From contig CAJTHM010000007.1 in assembly GCA_910576125.1 (NCBI GenBank), positions 1 to 64,000 on the forward strand: a stretch of 64,000 bases of DNA, read 5' to 3'. The notes below the pieces were generated by a model. That model had not been told where the DNA came from. It worked only from the letters and a program-made list of their open reading frames with translations, and searched no databases. Made by a program: the position numbers and the translations under genes. Shown one piece after another: positions 41,204 to 50,272 of the stretch. Each line of letters starts with the position of its first letter. Position 1 is the first letter of the stretch. The DNA is from Lachnospiraceae bacterium (GTDB lineage Bacteria > Bacillota > Clostridia > Lachnospirales > Lachnospiraceae).

Positions 41204-43042
41204 TCATCTGTGACTTTCCCTCTGCTGGCTCTCATACAGCTCCCGGAACCTCCCCCGGCGCTGGAGCAGTCCTTCGAAATCCCCTTCCTCCACTATCCTG
41301 CCGCCCTCCATCACCAGGATCCTGTCGGCATTTCGGATGGTAGAGAGCCTGTGGGCCACGGTGACGGTGGTCAGGGAATCCGCAATCCTGTCCAGGCACT
41401 GCTGCACCTCCCGCTCCGCCGCGGAGTCCAGGGCGGCGGTGGCCTCGTCCAGGAGGAGGATTGGAGCTTCCTTAAGGATGGCCCGGGCGATGGCGATGCG
41501 CTGCCTCTGGCCCCCGGAGAGCTGGCCGCCCTGCTCGCCTGCCTGGGTCTCATAGCCTTTCGGAAGGCTTATGATGAAATCATGGATATCCGCCATCTTC
41601 GCCGCCTCCTCAATCCGGGCCTGGCTGGCCTCAGGGCGGCCCAGCGCGATGTTCTCCCGGATGGTGCCATCGAAGAGGGTGCACTCCTGGGGCACATAGG
41701 CGAAGAGCTCCCGGATCGCCGCCAGGGAGAGCCCTGCGCCCTTTTGGCCGAAGTAAAGAATCTCCCCCTCCGTGGGCGCATAGAATCCCTCCATCAGCTT
41801 GATCACCGTGGACTTCCCGCCGCCGGAGCCGCCTACGATGGCCAGATGCTCTCCCCTGTGCAGGACCAGGTCGAGATGCTCTGTCACATTTTTCCCTGGC
41901 ACATATGCCCCAGTCTCAGACGTGCCATCTCCCTTTGCCACAGCCCCGGCCTCAGCCCTGTCTTCCCCAGCCTCTCCAGCCTCACGCATGCCTATGCCAT
42001 AGGAGAACCCCACATCCCTGAATTCCACCGCAATGTCCCCGTCCCTGCCTATCTCCCTGCTGCCCTCCTCCAAATCCTCCAGAGGTTCATCCAGCAGCTT
42101 AAAGACCCGCTCCATGGCCACCAGCCGGGACTGGGACAGCAGCAGGAAAGTGCTCAGCCGGAACACCGAATCCGCCATCATGCTCATCAGGGTGGCATGG
42201 AACACCGCTTTCCCCAAGGTCACCTGGCTGCCCGCCAGGACGATGCCCAAAATGAACCCCACCGCCTGGGCGGACTGGGCGAAGAAGTCCACGGTGCCAT
42301 AGGTGATGCCCATGACCGTCTGGCTCTTCATGCGCTTCTCCCGGATCACGCCGCAGGCGGCTCTGTAGCGCCCGGCCAGGGCCGCCTGCAGGGCGAACAC
42401 CCGTATCACGGGAATGGAGCGCAGGGCCTCTATCAGGAAAGAGGCGGATCTGGCTATCTCCTCCTTCGCCCCTCTCTCCAGCCGCTTGGCCAGGGGATTC
42501 AGGTACAGGGACAATCCCATGTTGATGCCGCTGTACAGCACCCCCGCCACCGCGATGTGCCAGTCCCCCAGAAGCAGCATCACAAGGGTGATTGGAAAGA
42601 TTACCGCGAACCGGATCAGATTCACTACCAGAAAGGTATTGAACACCGCCATGGCTCCCTCCGCATCGCTGGTCAGGCGGGTGATATAGTCGCCAATCTT
42701 GTACCGGGCCATGGCCCCGTTTGGCATGTGGAGGATATGGCCGAACAGGAGCTTCCGCAGCCGTACCGTGCCCTGGGCAGTGGAAATGGCCTGGAGATAT
42801 TTGCCATAGACCACCGGCGGCACGAACAGCAGGAACACTGCCAGCATCCAGAACAGGGTCGCCATGATGTCGCCCTGGCTGGCCCCGGTGACGATGTCGA
42901 TTAGCTCCTGGTTGATATAAGGCATGGAAAACAGAATGGCCAGCTCGAAAGCCCCCAATGCCAGGCCAAGGAGATATCTCTTCCGGGCCGGGCCCATGTA
43001 GGAGAAGCTTCTATAGTATAATGCGAACATGGATTTCTTCAT
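41204..43042 (-). CDS. ABC exporter half-transporter (second of a pair)
   Basis: A 612-residue fusion of a six-helix membrane domain (about 1-310) and an ATPase domain. The ATPase has Walker A GGSGGGKST, the signature LSGGQRQRIAIARAI, Walker B ILLLDEATAAL and the H-loop VTVAHRLST. A low-complexity insert (Gly/Glu/Ala, about 365-395) lies between the first ATPase strand and Walker A. GGAGATAAAACG precedes the ATG at 43042. It is paired with the ABC half encoded just upstream, so a heterodimeric exporter is likely. Substrate (lipid, peptide or drug) unknown. Confidence 0.92.
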   Translation of the reverse strand: MKKSMFALYYRSFSYMGPARKRYLLGLALGAFELAILFSMPYINQELIDIVTGASQGDIMATLFWMLAVFLLFVPPVVYGKYLQAISTAQGTVRLRKLLFGHILHMPNGAMARYKIGDYITRLTSDAEGAMAVFNTFLVVNLIRFAVIFPITLVMLLLGDWHIAVAGVLYSGINMGLSLYLNPLAKRLERGAKEEIARSASFLIEALRSIPVIRVFALQAALAGRYRAACGVIREKRMKSQTVMGITYGTVDFFAQSAQAVGFILGIVLAGSQVTLGKAVFHATLMSMMADSVFRLSTFLLLSQSRLVAMERVFKLLDEPLEDLEEGSREIGRDGDIAVEFRDVGFSYGIGMREAGEAGEDRAEAGAVAKGDGTSETGAYVPGKNVTEHLDLVLHRGEHLAIVGGSGGGKSTVIKLMEGFYAPTEGEILYFGQKGAGLSLAAIRELFAYVPQECTLFDGTIRENIALGRPEASQARIEEAAKMADIHDFIISLPKGYETQAGEQGGQLSGGQRQRIAIARAILKEAPILLLDEATAALDSAAEREVQQCLDRIADSLTTVTVAHRLSTIRNADRILVMEGGRIVEEGDFEGLLQRRGRFRELYESQQRESHR

Positions 43043-43112
43043 CGTTTTATCTCCATTCATCCCTTTTCAACCATTCCATGGTCAGCGCTGTTCGGTTCAC
43101 ACTCCCGTCATG

Positions 43113-43273
43113 CCGCTTAAAGCGGAACATACAACAGAACGCAGTTCTGTTGTCAGGAACAATCGGTGCAGGCCCGCAAGAATGCCTGCACAAAGCGAAC
43201 CTTGTTCACTTGGCATTCTTACCGGAATGATTTAGATTTTCTAAGGTTGGTACTTTCCAACCTTAGAAAATCT
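43113..43273. repeat. Cluster of four hairpins between the two ABC genes
   Basis: Stems: 43113-43118/43120-43125 (6 bp), 43131-43140/43144-43153 (10 bp, perfect), 43178-43186/43212-43220 (9 bp), and 43234-43250/43257-43273 (17 bp, perfect), the last including the stop codon of the upstream ABC gene. Nearly the whole 220-bp spacer is palindromic. The last two resemble the element at 27557-27642. Confidence 0.8.
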
Positions 43274-45041
43274 TCATCCCGTGCATACTTTGCATTCGGT
43301 ACATCTCATAGTACATCCCCTTTTTCGCCAAAAGCTCCTCCGGAGTCCCCTCCTCGGCCACCCGGCCCCTGTCCATGCAGTAGACATAATCCGCGTCCTG
43401 CACGGTGCTCAGCCTGTGGGCTATGATGACGGCGGTCCGGCCCGCCAGCAGCTTATCCAGGGCCTCCTGCACCTCCCGCTCCGTCTGGAAGTCCAGGGCG
43501 GAGGTGGCCTCGTCCAAAAGCACCAGATCCGCCTTCTTCACCATGGCCCTGGCGATGCACAGCCGCTGCTTCTGGCCCCCGGACAGGGAATTCCCGCCCT
43601 CGCCTATACAATGGTCCATGCCCTCCGGGAAGCCGTTTACAAAATCCCACAGGGCCACCTGGCGCAGGGCATCCTCGCAGTCCTGCCTGGTGGCGGCCGG
43701 GCTGCCGTAGGCCACGTTCTCATAGATGCTGCCGTCGAAGAGCACCGCGTCCTGAGTCACGATGGCCATGTGGGCCCGCAGGGCCGCAGCCTCCCACTCC
43801 GCGGACTCCACCCCGAACAGCTTAAGGCTCCCCTTACCCGGCAGATAGAACCGGCAGATGAGCTTGATGAGGGTGGACTTCCCGCAGCCGCTGGCCCCCA
43901 CGATGGCCACCTTTTTCCCTCCGGGAATCCTGATATCCAGTCCTGCCAGAGCAGACACCGTATCATAGCCGCCGTTCCCATGCCCGCCGCCGGATTCCCG
44001 GCCGCCGTCAGCCCCATAGGCAAAGTGCAGCCCCGAGGCCTCGCAGGGCATTTCTCCCTGAGCCTCCCGCACCACCCCCTGCCACTCCTCCGGGATGTCG
44101 ATGGCCTCGTAATACCGGCAGGCGCAGGCGGCGGCCCTCCTGGCGCAGAGCAGCATGTAGTCCGAGTGCTCGAAAGCCGTAGTGATATAGCCGCTCAATG
44201 TGACGAAAGAGATGAACGCTCCGGCGCTGAGCCTCCCTGCGGACACCAGGCAGGAGCCCACCAGAAACAGGCACATGGTCTGTATCACGGTGGCCACATA
44301 TTTCACCCCCGTCATCTTCATGGCCAGCTTCTCGGACTTCACCTTCTGGCCGTAGGCCCGGTCGATGGCCCGGTCGAAGCGCTGCCCCAGCACCTCCTCC
44401 CCCGCGAAGGCCTTCACCGTGAGGGCCCCGGTTATCATGTCTGACGCCAGCCCCATGGCCGCGCCGGTGTCGTCCATGGAGCTCTTGGACTGGGCCTGGA
44501 CGGGCCTGCTGATGGCACTGACCATCCACAGGGAGAGAGGCAGGATTACCAGATAGACCACGGACATCTGCCAGGACAGGAAGATGCAGGCCACCAGCCC
44601 GAACAGACCGGAAAAAATCCGTCTGGAGAAATCGCTGAGATGGTTGGCGGAGAAAATGCTCAGAAAGTCGATGTCATCGTTGAGCCGCACCGCGATGTCC
44701 CCGGTGCGGAACTTCCTCTCCAGCACCGCCACGTCTCCCCTCATGATCTTCCCAAAGGCCCTGGTCCTGACCTCCAGAAACATGCTCTCCGTGACCCGGC
44801 CTATGATCGTATAATGCAGGGCCGTGCGGACGCAGTCGGCCAGGATGAAAGCCGCCATCAGGACCGCGCAGCCCAGCATCTCCTCCACCAGCCCGGCGAT
44901 GCCATAGTCCACAGCCCGCCCCCAGTAGGTGGCCGACAGCATCTTCAGGATGCCTGAGAGCAGCGAGATACCCACGATAAAGGCGATGCCGGGGAGATGT
45001 TTCCTGTTGTCTATATAAAAACGTAAAAGCGTGTTTTCCAT
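43263..45041 (-). CDS. ABC exporter half-transporter (first of a pair)
   Basis: A 592-residue half exporter: six membrane helices (about 15-305) and an ATPase with Walker A GASGCGKST, signature LSGGQKQRLCIARAM, Walker B LVLLDEATSAL and H-loop VIIAHRLST. A Gly-rich insert (about 355-375; GADGGRESGGGHGNGG) precedes the ATPase strand that leads to Walker A. AGGAGATT precedes the ATG. Both halves keep catalytic Glu after Walker B, so both sites may work. Genes for a LytTR two-component system stand upstream on the same strand beyond a glycosyltransferase remnant. Confidence 0.92.
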   Translation of the reverse strand: MENTLLRFYIDNRKHLPGIAFIVGISLLSGILKMLSATYWGRAVDYGIAGLVEEMLGCAVLMAAFILADCVRTALHYTIIGRVTESMFLEVRTRAFGKIMRGDVAVLERKFRTGDIAVRLNDDIDFLSIFSANHLSDFSRRIFSGLFGLVACIFLSWQMSVVYLVILPLSLWMVSAISRPVQAQSKSSMDDTGAAMGLASDMITGALTVKAFAGEEVLGQRFDRAIDRAYGQKVKSEKLAMKMTGVKYVATVIQTMCLFLVGSCLVSAGRLSAGAFISFVTLSGYITTAFEHSDYMLLCARRAAACACRYYEAIDIPEEWQGVVREAQGEMPCEASGLHFAYGADGGRESGGGHGNGGYDTVSALAGLDIRIPGGKKVAIVGASGCGKSTLIKLICRFYLPGKGSLKLFGVESAEWEAAALRAHMAIVTQDAVLFDGSIYENVAYGSPAATRQDCEDALRQVALWDFVNGFPEGMDHCIGEGGNSLSGGQKQRLCIARAMVKKADLVLLDEATSALDFQTEREVQEALDKLLAGRTAVIIAHRLSTVQDADYVYCMDRGRVAEEGTPEELLAKKGMYYEMYRMQSMHGMKIF

Positions 45042-45067
45042 ATTTGTCCAAATCTCCTATTTTGCCC

Positions 45068-45359
45068 TCAGCTCCCCTTTGCTACCATGACCTGCTCCCT
45101 GTCAGGATAGACCCTCTCGTCCGGATTGTCTATGTCCATGGGAGGCATGGCATCCTCGCCGGTGTGCCCCATCTTGCACTGTACGATGTCCGCCCCATGC
45201 CGGACTGCCAGCCGGTACAGGGTCTCGATGGTCTGGGCCGTCGTCCACCATGCAGATCTCCAGGTCGGGATAGGTCTGGGCCAGGACAGAGTCCAGGCAT
45301 CTGCCCAGGTATCCCTCCACCTGATATACGGGAATCAAAACGGATATCAATGGTCTCAT
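45068..45359 (-). pseudogene. Remnant of family 2 glycosyltransferase
   Basis: The N-terminus is a clear GT2 start: ISVLIPVYQVEGYLGRCLDS and AQTYPDLEICMVDDG (ribosome site GAGGGGGG before the ATG at 45359). The next expected block is missing. Reading continues out of frame with a segment from further inside such enzymes (IETLYRLAVRHGADIVQCKM) to a TGA at 45068-45070. Thus an internal deletion with frame change has removed most of the enzyme. It would have extended surface or secreted glycans. Confidence 0.8.
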
Positions 45360-45521
45360 AGGCCGCCCCCCTCGCTTTCCAGGCGCTTTTGGTTCGCGCC
45401 TTAGTCAGCAGTATAGCAGACCTGGCAGGGATTACAACCCGTTTTGCATGAACGGTCAAAAAAGCGGCGGTTTTGGCGTCCGCAGGTTTGGCTGCAGCCT
45501 TTTGACAGCTTTTGGGGAGCA

Positions 45522-46493
45522 TCATTTCAGCAGTATCACCGTGTGGAACAACTTCCCCTCCTCCTCGTAATACTGCCGCATGGTGCCACCGTATTTTTCC
45601 ACCGTGTCCCTGATGCTCTTCATGCCTGTGCCGTGCCCGGCCCCGGGGGCCTTGCGGGTCAGGAAGCCGCCCCTGCCGTCGCTCTTCGGGGCCTCCCTGC
45701 AGGAGTTCACCAGAGTCACCACCAACAGGCTCCCGGGCCTGGCGTCCACCATCAGCTCCAGATAGGCGTCCCGGGCTCCCGCCGAGGCCTCCACCGCATT
45801 CTCCAGGAGGTTCCCGAAGAGCGCGGTCATGTCGCCGGGCTCCAGGAAGTCCACGGACTTGTCCCGCACGTCCACCAGGAAAGCGATTCCCTTTTCCTGG
45901 CAGATCTCCCCGTACCGGCGCAGGATCACGTCCAGAATCCGGTTGCCGCAGATGCGCACCTTGTTCTGCAGGGCCGGGGAGGCCTCCAGCTCGCGCACAT
46001 ACCGCGCCACTTCCTCCTCCAGCCCCTCCTCCGCCAGGTCCCGCAGGGTCTCCAGGTGCTTGCGGATGTCGTGGATGAGCACCCGCTGCCTGTCGTACTG
46101 CTCCTCCAGGGCCCTGTAATAGCCCACCTCCGTCTGGCGCTTCTGGAGGGCCAGTTGGTCCGTCAGGTTCGCCTGCTCCTTTCGCCTGCCGTACTGCCAT
46201 CCGGCGAAGATCAGCAGGTCGTCGAACGCCAGCAGAAGGGCTCCTGCCAGCAGCACGGAGCCTGTGCTGGGCGGGAGGTTCAGAAACGCCCCCATGTAAG
46301 CCATGACTAACAAAAGGAATATGGTGAACAGGGAAACTCCCGTCAGCACCAGGGCCAGGGGCCCGCAGTCCTGAGGGAGCGCGCGGTCCGGTTTGGTCAG
46401 GCGGACGCATATCTTCAGATAGAACCGATACAGAAGCCTGCTGCCAAAGGCCAGCAGGGCAAATCCAAGCAGCAAACAAACCGTCTCTCTCAT
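45522..46493 (-). CDS. GHKL sensor kinase, AgrC-like, short sensor
   Basis: A 323-residue sensor with only three membrane segments (about 4-25, 44-70, 78-98), fewer than the five to seven usual in AgrC-type peptide sensors. The phospho-acceptor His141 is in VLIHDIRKHLETL, and the ATPase has FGNLLENAVEAS and GHGTGMKSIRDTVEKYGG. The start shares one base with the stop of the LytTR gene (TGATG), so translation is coupled. No peptide precursor gene is visible nearby. The nearby ABC exporter pair may be a target; this is inference. Confidence 0.88.
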   Translation of the reverse strand: MRETVCLLLGFALLAFGSRLLYRFYLKICVRLTKPDRALPQDCGPLALVLTGVSLFTIFLLLVMAYMGAFLNLPPSTGSVLLAGALLLAFDDLLIFAGWQYGRRKEQANLTDQLALQKRQTEVGYYRALEEQYDRQRVLIHDIRKHLETLRDLAEEGLEEEVARYVRELEASPALQNKVRICGNRILDVILRRYGEICQEKGIAFLVDVRDKSVDFLEPGDMTALFGNLLENAVEASAGARDAYLELMVDARPGSLLVVTLVNSCREAPKSDGRGGFLTRKAPGAGHGTGMKSIRDTVEKYGGTMRQYYEEEGKLFHTVILLK

Positions 46494-47224
46494 CAGCGCA
46501 TGGTCTCCACATACAGCATATAGGCATCCCTGAAGCCCTTGTACCTGCGCCTGGCCAGATAGGCGCTGTACTGTCCGCCGTCCGGGGCGGAAAGGGATAT
46601 CAGGGTATCGGAAAAGGAACTGACATACTTCATGTTGACGATGAAGCTCCGGTGGGGCCTGGCGAAGCATCCGATGTCCAGGAGCTTCTCCCACTCTCCC
46701 ATTCTCTGGACGGACTCGTAGAGCCTGTCCACGGTCTGCACCGTCACCCTGCGCCCCATGGCCTCCACCATCACGATCTCGTCCGCGTACCTTGTGACGG
46801 TCTCCGCCTTGGTCTCTATGGCGATGGGCCTGGTGTAGACGCTGATCTGGTACAGGGCGTCCTTCACGTTGCGGAAGAGCCTCGCCTTGTCCAGGGGCTT
46901 GGAGAGGTAGCGGAACACATGGAACTTCATGGCCTCGTCCAGGTAGTCCGCGTAGCAGGTGACGATGAAGATCTTGATATAGGGGTTGCGGTTCTGGAGC
47001 CTGGCCCCCACATGGATGCCGCTGGTGCCGGGCATCTCCACGTCCAGGAATGCCATGTCCGCCCTGGGGGCGTCCGGAGCGTCCTCAGCCGCCAGGAGGG
47101 CGTCCCCATCGGTGTAGGAGGCGTACTCCGGCTGTCCCAGGCCGTTTTGGTGGAAATATTCCCTTAAATAGCTTTCCAGCTGTACCAGAATCCTTTCATC
47201 GTCGTCACAGAGCACTATGCGCAT
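46493..47224 (-). CDS. LytTR-family response regulator
   Basis: A 243-residue regulator. The receiver domain has Asp61 (MAFLDVEMPGTSG), the acidic triad at Asp7-Asp9 and Lys in RYLSKPLDKARL. The C-terminal LytTR domain (about 140-240) has VMVEAMGRRVTVQTV-like strands and GCFARPHRSFIVNMKYVSSF. GGAGGAAACCGGG precedes the ATG at 47224; the longer ORF adds 13 unconserved residues. It is coupled to the AgrC-like kinase. Two overlapping TATAAT -10 elements on the minus strand (47290-47303) may start the transcript. Confidence 0.92.
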   Translation of the reverse strand: MRIVLCDDDERILVQLESYLREYFHQNGLGQPEYASYTDGDALLAAEDAPDAPRADMAFLDVEMPGTSGIHVGARLQNRNPYIKIFIVTCYADYLDEAMKFHVFRYLSKPLDKARLFRNVKDALYQISVYTRPIAIETKAETVTRYADEIVMVEAMGRRVTVQTVDRLYESVQRMGEWEKLLDIGCFARPHRSFIVNMKYVSSFSDTLISLSAPDGGQYSAYLARRRYKGFRDAYMLYVETMR

Positions 47225-47676
47225 CCCGGTTTCCTCCTTCCCCTGCATGCGTCCATTTGCCATCCGGCCGCTTTCCCTTGAATAAGGTCATTATATCATT
47301 ATAGTCCGGCTTCCGTCCACAGCGAAAAATGTACACTTTCTTTACTAAATCGCCGTTTTTGCCCCGGAACCGTATTGACAGCCTAAAGTTCCCCGGCCCA
47401 TGCCATCACGCCGTCCCCGCCGGTGCCAGGGATTTCAGCAAGTTCCTGAGCGTACCCGGCTTGCGCATCCTTTTGGAGGTGCCTTTGCCGCTGCTGTTTA
47501 TGCAGGACTGCGTTATGTAAGCGGCCTGCAGATACTTTTCTTATTATGGAGCTGCTAAAGACCCGCCCACAGCGGAAAACAAAAGGAAAACAAAAGACGG
47601 ATTTAATATTTGACTCTGCTTGTTGTCTTGGATATAATAAGAACGTTATATACTATGATGGGCGGAGGGTTCAAAC
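47225..47676. other. Divergent intergenic region
   Basis: 452 bp between the LytTR gene (-) and the AlgI-like gene (+). It holds -10 elements for both directions. A short plus-strand open stretch (to 47520) looks weakly coding, but I do not recognise it and see no ribosome site. Confidence 0.5.
47609..47637 (+). promoter_or_regulatory. Sigma-A promoter of AlgI/SGNH pair
   Basis: TTGACT (47609-47614), 17-bp spacer, TATAAT (47632-47637); leader about 35 nt. Confidence 0.8.
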
Positions 47677-49188
47677 ATGCTGTTCAATTCCTATATATTC
47701 ATACTGCTCTTTTTACCGCTTGCATGGTCGGGGTATTTTCTTCTCAATGCAAAGAAAAAGTATGAATATGCAAAATATTTTCTAACCGGCATGTCGCTCT
47801 GGTTTTATGCATATTTTAACGTTTCCTATCTGTGGGTCATATTAGCAAGCATTTTAGTGAATTATGTCTGTCACCTTAAAATAGCCGCATGCCTGAAGCG
47901 GGGAAAATCGATACATAATTTCTGGTGCGGATTGGGAGTCCTTTTTAACCTTGGGCTGCTGTTCTATTTTAAATACTATAATTTTTTTATTGAAAATATC
48001 AATTATCTGTTTCATACCTCCCTTTTCCTGAAGAACATTCTGCTTCCTTTAGGCATTAGTTTCTTTTCTTTTCAGCAGATTGCCTTTCTGGTGGATGTAA
48101 GGCGGGGCGACATAAAGAGACAGCCCGTTTGTGACTACATGCTTTTTGTAACATTTTTTCCCCAGCTGATTGCCGGTCCCATTGTAAATTATCGCGAGAT
48201 GATGCCACAATTCAACAATCTTGAGCTGAAGCATATTGACTATAAGAACATTTATACGGGATTTTGCATATTTGTCATCGGCCTTGCGAAGAAAGTGCTG
48301 CTGGCAGATACTCTTGGACAAGCCGTAAACTGGGGGTACCGTGAGCTGCACTTATTGTCAGGATTCAGCACCATATTGGTGATTATTTTCTATGCTCTTC
48401 AGATTTACTTTGACTTCAGCGGTTACTGTGACATGGCTGCAGGAATCGGATATCTATTCAACCTGCGTATTCCGGTAAATTTCATCTCACCATATAAGGC
48501 GGAGAATATCCCTGACTTTTGGAATCGCTGGCATATTACACTGACCCGATTTTTTACCAGATATCTCTATGTTCCTCTGGGAGGAAACCGCAGAGGGAGG
48601 CTTCGCACTTATCTGAATATTTTAATCGTGTTCCTGATCAGCGGTATCTGGCATGGCGCCGGATATACTTTTATCCTTTGGGGACTGTTGCATGGAATCA
48701 TGAATATTGCCGTCCGCATTTTTCATGATATAAAAAAGCACCTGCCCTTTATCAGACATGAACCGCCTGTGTCGGGTAAGCTGCGGAAGATATTGGCAGA
48801 GGCGGTTACTTTTGCGGCCGTGAGCATCGCCTGGGTGTTTTTCAGAGCCGATTCCGTTGACCAGGCTCTGACTCTCCTAAGCAGCATGTTCCGTTTTCAT
48901 GAACCGGGCACGTATGGCGAATTGGCAACTTTCTTTGATTTGCAGGAAATTGATTACATTTTCAAGGCGTTACATCTGGAGGGTCTGGTCTTTGTCCCAT
49001 ACTTTTCCATGGCATGCCATTGCCTGATATCGGCATGGCTGATATGGGGCTGCAAGGGTATTTCCGAGACAGGGGAATGGCCGAAGTTCAAGCCGACACT
49101 GCTAAAATGTATGCTATATTGCGGACTTCTTTTGTGGTGTCTGCTCTCTTTTTCAGGAGTCAGCATCTTTTTATACTTTAATTTTTAG
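47677..49188 (+). CDS. MBOAT-family O-acyltransferase (AlgI/DltB-like)
   Basis: A 503-residue membrane protein with about ten to twelve hydrophobic segments. It carries the AlgI-type blocks LLPLGISFFSFQQIAFLVDV, FFPQLIAGPIVNYREMMPQ and the catalytic histidine in FLISGIWHGAGYTFILWG, plus FWNRWHITLT. Such proteins move acyl groups across the membrane onto a glycan or teichoic acid. GGAGGGTTC precedes the ATG. The gene is clearly more A+T-rich than its neighbours, as is the next gene, which points to joint acquisition. Together they form a two-gene acetylation module. The acceptor is unknown. Confidence 0.92.
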   Translation: MLFNSYIFILLFLPLAWSGYFLLNAKKKYEYAKYFLTGMSLWFYAYFNVSYLWVILASILVNYVCHLKIAACLKRGKSIHNFWCGLGVLFNLGLLFYFKYYNFFIENINYLFHTSLFLKNILLPLGISFFSFQQIAFLVDVRRGDIKRQPVCDYMLFVTFFPQLIAGPIVNYREMMPQFNNLELKHIDYKNIYTGFCIFVIGLAKKVLLADTLGQAVNWGYRELHLLSGFSTILVIIFYALQIYFDFSGYCDMAAGIGYLFNLRIPVNFISPYKAENIPDFWNRWHITLTRFFTRYLYVPLGGNRRGRLRTYLNILIVFLISGIWHGAGYTFILWGLLHGIMNIAVRIFHDIKKHLPFIRHEPPVSGKLRKILAEAVTFAAVSIAWVFFRADSVDQALTLLSSMFRFHEPGTYGELATFFDLQEIDYIFKALHLEGLVFVPYFSMACHCLISAWLIWGCKGISETGEWPKFKPTLLKCMLYCGLLLWCLLSFSGVSIFLYFNF

Positions 49189-49199
49189 GAGGCGTTTTT

Positions 49200-50246
49200 G
49201 TGAAAATCATCAGTTATAAGAAAGCATTTCGCATTATAATAGTTGTTCTCTGTACTGCTTTGAGTCTGATTGCCGCACTGGTCATTTTGGTAGATCCTTT
49301 TTTTCAATATCATAAACCGCTTTCCTGCTTTCACTATGTGATTGATAATCAGATTTCACAAAATCCCGGCATGATCAAGAATTTCGACTACGACAGTGTC
49401 ATTCTCGGTTCTTCAATGACTGTCAACTTTGACACACTCCTCTTTGATGAGACAATGGGCCTTAATACTATAAAGTTGTCCGTCAATGCAGCATACCCTC
49501 TTGACATTTCGACTTACCTTGAATTGATTCAGGAATATAATAGCGACATTGAAACCGTCTTCATAGGAATCGATCCGCTCAACTATCATGCTGAACCCGG
49601 AATCATGGCTTACGGCTGCCCGGAATATCTGTGTGACGATAATCTTTTTAACGATGTTTCGTATCTGTTCAACAGGGATGTCATCAGGGAATATATCATA
49701 AAGCCACAGCTCAAGAAAGCTGACACGCCGCTCAACCAGGCCTACTGGTCATGGATGTATATGGGATATGGAAAAGAGACAATTGCATTGTCATATACTG
49801 CGCCAGAGATGACAGGCGTCACTCTTCCTGCTGACAGCTTTATGGATAATACGATTTTTAATATGGAAAATTATATTCAGCCGCATATTGAGAATATGGA
49901 AGATACCAAATTTGTTATTTTTTTCCCGCCGTACAGCATCCTTTACTGGTATAACTGTATGGCTGAGGGGAGTATCCCTGCCTATATGGCGGAAATCGGA
50001 GAAATCATGGGACGATTGCTTGCTTATCCTAATGTAGAGATATATTTTTTCCAGAACAATTATGAATACATCACAAATCTGGAACATTATTGTGATTATA
50101 CCCACTACAATCATGATATGAACGACTACATGACTTACTGTTTCGCGGATGGCACATACCGGGTGACAGAGGCAGATTACCGGGAGGTTCTTCAAAAGAT
50201 GCAGGACTGGCTGCTGGCATTTGATTATGAAAGTTGCTGGCCATAA
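49200..50246 (+). CDS. SGNH-like membrane-anchored partner of the O-acyltransferase
   Basis: A 348-residue protein with one N-terminal membrane segment (about 9-32) and an outer domain. YDSVILGSSMTVNFD fits the nucleophile serine of SGNH/DltD/AlgX-type enzymes, and DYTHYNHDMNDY near the C-terminus fits the DxxH pair. The start is GTG behind AGGAGG, 11 bp after the AlgI-like stop. By analogy with AlgJ/AlgX and DltD it would receive the acyl group from the MBOAT protein and put it on the acceptor. A+T-rich like its partner. Confidence 0.82.
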   Translation: MKIISYKKAFRIIIVVLCTALSLIAALVILVDPFFQYHKPLSCFHYVIDNQISQNPGMIKNFDYDSVILGSSMTVNFDTLLFDETMGLNTIKLSVNAAYPLDISTYLELIQEYNSDIETVFIGIDPLNYHAEPGIMAYGCPEYLCDDNLFNDVSYLFNRDVIREYIIKPQLKKADTPLNQAYWSWMYMGYGKETIALSYTAPEMTGVTLPADSFMDNTIFNMENYIQPHIENMEDTKFVIFFPPYSILYWYNCMAEGSIPAYMAEIGEIMGRLLAYPNVEIYFFQNNYEYITNLEHYCDYTHYNHDMNDYMTYCFADGTYRVTEADYREVLQKMQDWLLAFDYESCWP

Positions 50247-50272
50247 GCAGAGCATAAAACGGCCCAGGACTT

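Noticed and set aside
41210..42904. Plus-strand open frame of 564 codons opposite the ABC exporter
   Set aside because: Mirror of a fully motif-supported ABC gene. Similar long antisense frames at 8207-9499, 10705-12543, 28813-29895 and 58115-59914 were rejected for the same reason.
45130..46527. Minus-strand frame of 465 codons overlapping the AgrC-like kinase
   Set aside because: Low-complexity Gly/Ala/Arg/Pro translation, out of frame with the kinase, which carries all GHKL motifs.
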